Positions 59,986-64,000 of a stretch of 64,000 nucleotides of DNA are shown here, piece after piece. Source of the stretch: Orobanche coerulescens (Eukaryota; Streptophyta; Magnoliopsida; Lamiales; Orobanchaceae); assembly GCA_033398695.1 (NCBI GenBank), contig CM065815.1, positions 106,482,501 to 106,546,500 on the forward strand, given 5' to 3'. The position numbers and the translations under genes were made by a program. Position 1 is the stretch's first letter; each line of letters starts with the position of its first letter. The notes beneath the pieces are model-generated. The model ran no database searches. It saw only the letters and a list, made by a program, of their open reading frames with translations, and had not been told where the DNA came from.

Positions 59986-60156
59986 CACTAACGGTATTAA
60001 TCTAAAGCCGTTCCACGCATGGTTTATAATTAAATGTTGCACAAAATAAAAACACACACATATCACTTACTTGCATTCCCATGAGGAGCTTCGATCGCTT
60101 GGGGTGTTGGACTTTGAAAAGAATTAGGACAAAGTTTATTCAAACCAGGAGTTTCT

Positions 60157-60167
60157 CTCTGATACCA
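60157..60167 (-). other. Element F primer-binding site (initiator-Met type)
   Basis: On the minus strand TGGTATCAGAG, five bases inside the 5' LTR, matching initiator-Met tRNA over 11 bases. The 59986-60156 stretch is leader. Confidence 0.78.
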
Positions 60168-60172
60168 TTTTC

Positions 60173-62403
60173 TGTAACACCCCAAAATATCCCGAGGTAT
60201 TACGGGCCGTGAATCCCACGTGGGACCCACAAGGCTAGTTAGAAAATAGACATTTTAAGAAAATCGTGATAAAACCTTAAATTCAAGGGTTACATGACAA
60301 GAAACGAAAGATTTAAGGAAAAATGTAATTCGGAGAATTATTACACAACACATGTTTTTCCAAAGAAAATAATTTATTCCAATTTAAGCAACGGCTAGAG
60401 ATAATTCCAACACCGCTCAAGTCTGACCGGACCCCTCGGGAATGTCCTGCACATGATGAACAATTTTACCTGGTATGACGAGTCATACCAGGTTGCCAGG
60501 GTCAGAGAATGCATAACAAATAACAACTACTAACAACAATATGTGACATTTTTACAATCACCGTATCTAGCAATCACAAGGAATATTTCATCATTCAACC
60601 GACGTGTCTTTCTCTTTATCACATAAACCCCCAAGGTCGCAACCAAGGGTCACGGAAGTATCCACACGGGAATACACATGAACATAGGTGCCCAATTCGG
60701 GTCTTACCCCCTAACACATTTCCACACGGGTACCATACAGGTTTTATCCCCAACACATCGGCCCATTTATAACATCTTTAGAGAAAGACAACGTCGGCTT
60801 TTATCAAAATGGCACGTACACACATACGGTATAACATTGATATTAGAAATTCACGAGCAAGATTTCACTTGCCTGTGATCCGATAGTAGGTGCTTTATGA
60901 TAACGAAGTCCCCACGCCTCGAGCTTAACCTAGCCACGAGACATCCGATTAACACTTAAATACGGATCATAATGAATAAAACTAGTCTCCCTTTCCTAAC
61001 CGGATTCCTAGTGTAGTTTTAATTGTCGGTATGAGTATCGTTTCCAAGTTTTCAAGTGTCGTTTATCTCGTTCAATCTTATAGTTAACATTAGGTATATC
61101 GATTTACTCAAGAAGATAATCCCACCATTCTTCGGTTGTCAACAAATTATTATGGCGAAATCGAATCTTATGCTTTCTAATACAATTCTATATTCCGAAT
61201 ACTACAATCGACGGATTTTATTGCACAATAACTCCGGTGGTTTAACAACCAATATTAATTATACTATCGAATTACTTCCTAGTTTGCTAAGTGTCAAAAA
61301 TCACAAGGTGAGGGTGACTACGAACAATGGAACATACGGTGACGGATTACTACGAATTTCCCCACAATTGATTCGTCAAATTTTACATTCCTAGTGATGA
61401 TTTGAAGTGAAATTTCGTTTGCATGAAACGAAACATATAAGAAACGGAATTTCTCGTTACTACAATTCATCCGAAAAGATCGTCTACAAAGTTTAGCAAA
61501 ATCTAACCCATACCCGCAATATAACAAGTATTAACTAAGAAAACATCGAAGATATAACTCCAGGGATTGGTGGCTTACCTTGCTGGAAGAAAATAGTGAA
61601 GATAGTTGACGGATTCACAAGAACTACGAGGAGAACGAGAAGTGACTTGAATGACTTGGATAATCTCCGCCGGAGCTCAAGAATCCACCTCCTTAATGTT
61701 AATTCAAGTGTTTAAGGCTTAAGAACCGGGTATAGGGCTAGGAATTTCTCCAAGGGTGGTAGTTTTGTGGTGTTGGGTCGTGCAAATGAAGAAGGGAGTT
61801 ATCATTTTATAAAACTGGATTTTGATAATGTACGTTAACGATAAGAGTGTTACGTACGTAAGGTGTATTACGTACGTAACAGTGCGATGACAACGTACGT
61901 AAAGAACTAACTGTCCGAAATGTGCCCAAGTGTTACGTACGTTAATTTTGGGACATTACGTACGTAACAAACAGTTGACTCGTTTGTCATCTAGCCCGCC
62001 GAAAGTAGCCCTGTCCGTGTCAAAAGAAAGATTCTGGTCGGGAGACCGACCCACCCGTTACGTACGTAATATGGCTGCCTTAACGTACATAACCATTGAA
62101 ATTTAGCGTACGTTAGGCATGGGTTATAGCGCGCGTTAGACAGGATTTTTAGCCTCAACCACATTCTAACCATCTCGGGTGACCATCCCTTCCGCTCGTC
62201 AACAATTATCGGGGAACAAGACGTTGGCCACCGTCATATTCGCACCGACGATCGTCCCACGGCATCAAGGTGCGTCACCCCCGTTTCATTCACATCGTAC
62301 AATTATATAGCACTCAATGGAATACATAAATAGAAATGACGTCACATTACCAAACATTCGCACAGTACAAAGTAATCAAGCATGGAATACCGGAGGTATT
62401 ACA
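60173..62403 (-). repeat. Element F 5' LTR
   Basis: 2231 bp, nearly identical to 53090-55323. The palindromes at 61827-62115 are intact where three of the 3' LTR copies lack a base (61870, 61894 and 61935). Small multi-base differences also occur at 60674-60683 and 60917-60960. Confidence 0.92.
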
Positions 62404-62444
62404 TATTGCTTCTCCCTTTTAAGTTTTGGGACGAAACTTCTTTT

Positions 62445-62457
62445 AAGGATGGTAGTA
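62445..62457 (+). other. Element E polypurine tract
   Basis: AAGGATGGTAGTA immediately precedes the 3' LTR start TGTAATATCC. Just upstream GGGACGAAACTTCTTTTAAGG is the conserved 3' interior end also seen (inverted) at 40411-40450 and 55324-55365. Confidence 0.7.
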
Positions 62458-64000
62458 TGTAATATCCACAATTTCGATTTCCAGTAATTTTTCTTTTTTC
62501 GGCGGAAGTCCGTTTTGACGACTCGCTCATGACCGTATCGTCATTTGAGAATGATTAATTGTGCACTTTTTGTCATTCGAGTTCGTTTCGGTATAAATTT
62601 GTTGATTTACGTGTTCTTAAGCGGCTTTTCCGCACTTGAGTTCGATTCTTGCGAATCTCGTTCGAAACTGCTGTTTCGAGTTTCCTGTAAGTCCGTTTAA
62701 CTTTATTAGAAGTGTTGTGAACTTCGGTTTGGTTATTCGATCACGTATTGTGATTTTCGGGCGTTCTGGGCCATTTTGTAATTTACCCAAAGTTGTGGGT
62801 ATCCACATTCGTATTTGTTGTCTTGATCAATTTTCGTGTTTATTTGGTCGCGTGTGATTCATTGTCCCGTAGCATTTCATCTCGGATCGATGATGTTGCC
62901 CACGAGCGTTTTGTAATGTTCGTTCTGTGCGATTTAGGATAATCGAGTCGTCAAGTCCTGGTGGTCGGGCACTAGCCGGACAGTTGCGGGTACTGGCCGG
63001 ACGGTTGAGGTACTGGCCGGACGGGTGCGGCAGGAACCGGCGTAGCGCACGCTACGGCCGGAAGGTAGCGCACGCTATGGCCGAGAGGCAGCGCACGCTA
63101 CGGATGGTTAGCTGCGCGCGCTAGTCAGCCGAGATAGTAGGGGCAGTGAGGTTCTGGACTCGGGTGGATCGGCAGGTAGCGCACGCTACTGTTGGACACT
63201 GCGCACGCTACGACCGGCAGGTAGCGCACGCTACGGCCGGAAGGCTGCGCACGCTACCTGATCGAGCAGTCTAGTCCAGGAAGTCTCTGGATTGCGGCCC
63301 AGGCCGATACGCACGCTAGCTCGGCAGCCTAGCGCACGCTAGGCTGCACCAGTATAAATATGGCCGAGCAGTCCAGTTTCAGTCATTTTTCCCATTTCTC
63401 TCTTTCTCTTCCGCGGCTGGAGCCTTGGGGATCTTGGAGCCATGATGTTTGTCAATCAATCCACGAAGTTCTTGAGTTCATATCATTGATTGATCATCCT
63501 ATATCATCCTTTGATCCAGCGAATCAAGGTGAGATTTCCTAGAACGCTATTTTGAGAAATTTTGGGGGTTTTGCGTTTTTGTCCGATTCGTATTGTTGAT
63601 TAATCCATGATGGGCATGATTAATCTTAGTAGTATTCTTGTATTTAACATCATTTAATCCACTGTTCTTCGTCGAATCAAGGTATATTTCTTGATTTCCT
63701 TCGAGTTGACTTTTTGGGGGATTTGTTCTTGATTTCATTTTCCATTCGTTTTTGATGAACCGATTGTTGTAAAATGATGTTTTTAAACATATCCTATGGA
63801 TTGAATATCCATATTTCGGTTGGGAATTCCATTTTCATGTTTTGTCGGGTCGATTCGTGTTCTTGGCGGTTTTGGGGGAAACCCTTGAACTTTCGTCGTT
63901 TGTTCCTTGAATTCAGCGGCTTTGGGTCGTACCATGGAATTCATTTTTGTTGTTATTCTTGTCGTTCGTAGTTTATTGTTGCGGGTTGTCGTTCGGTGGA
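62458..64000 (+). repeat. Element E 3' LTR, continues past the window
   Basis: Matches the first 1.5 kb of 47487-50600, including the palindrome array (63041-63346) and TATAAATA at 63353-63360. Confidence 0.88.

Larger units (their letters stand above)
53090..62403 (-). mobile_element. Element F: Ty3/gypsy chromovirus (Tekay/Del-like) with chromodomain
   Basis: This minus-strand element has LTRs at 53090-55323 and 60173-62403 and a perfect TATTG target duplication (53085-53089 and 62404-62408), inserted into E. Gag, protease, reverse transcriptase, RNase H, integrase and chromodomain are all recognisable in order. The coding part is cut by many small indels, although the LTRs are almost identical. 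It is the innermost, hence youngest, insertion in this nest. Confidence 0.93.
47487..64000 (+). mobile_element. Element E: chromovirus-type element with gutted interior, incomplete at the window end
   Basis: The 5' LTR is 47487-50600 and the 3' LTR starts at 62458, running off the window. Removing F (53090-62403), the interior is only about 2.5 kb and holds a degraded gag fragment and LTR-like sequence but no pol. The primer site and polypurine tract are present. The target duplication cannot be checked, because the right end is outside. Confidence 0.85.

Overview
The window is a plant nuclear heterochromatic block made almost entirely of nested LTR retrotransposons. I found no conventional host gene, tRNA, rRNA or CRISPR array in it. 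The host is inferred to be a flowering plant with a repeat-rich genome, because the coding remnants belong to plant Ty3/gypsy lineages: a Tat-type element with two RNase H domains, and Tekay/Del-like chromoviruses primed by an initiator-Met-type site. The retrotransposon reading frames are broken; the host species cannot be named from the sequence.

Layout. Positions 1-898 are two inverted Ty1/copia-like LTR ends. From 899 to 43293 runs a minus-strand backbone of a large non-coding element with LTRs of about 3.8 kb, arranged LTR a (truncated) / primer-site remnant / LTR b / 2.2 kb non-coding interior / LTR c. LTR b (1802-40410) is split by three insertions with matching target duplications: element D (3009-17362, minus, chromovirus), element B (18263-30397, plus, Tat, 12.1 kb) and element C (31991-40297, minus, Tat, no pol). 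D is itself split by element A (7026-11335, plus, Tat, gag only) and by solo LTR I (12492-14483, plus). LTR c is split by element G (LTR 43294-47104, plus), G by element E (47487 to beyond 64000, plus, gutted interior), and E by element F (53090-62403, minus, chromovirus with chromodomain).

How the parts work together. B carries a gag-pol frame (gag, protease, reverse transcriptase, RNase H, archaeal-type RNase H, integrase) on the plus strand. On the opposite strand, before its 3' LTR, it carries a separate four-exon accessory gene with its own TATA box. C lacks pol but keeps gag and the same antisense gene with the same exon structure. A keeps only gag. A and C would therefore depend on a B-like element in trans. 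B itself is now disabled: a stop in gag, a lost catalytic Asp in reverse transcriptase, a frameshift and two stops at integrase. Its two LTRs still differ at only about 20 sites by eye.

The signals most worth a second look are (1) arrays of 10-12 bp palindromes with a CG-NN-CG core in the U3 part of every gypsy LTR family here, often ending 11-19 bp from the TATA box; (2) the spliced antisense gene, with exon 2 exactly 165 nt and intron 1 exactly 69 nt in both B and C; (3) the tandem LTR-interior-LTR-interior-LTR backbone hidden under three insertions; and (4) dense one-base indels in element F despite nearly identical LTRs.
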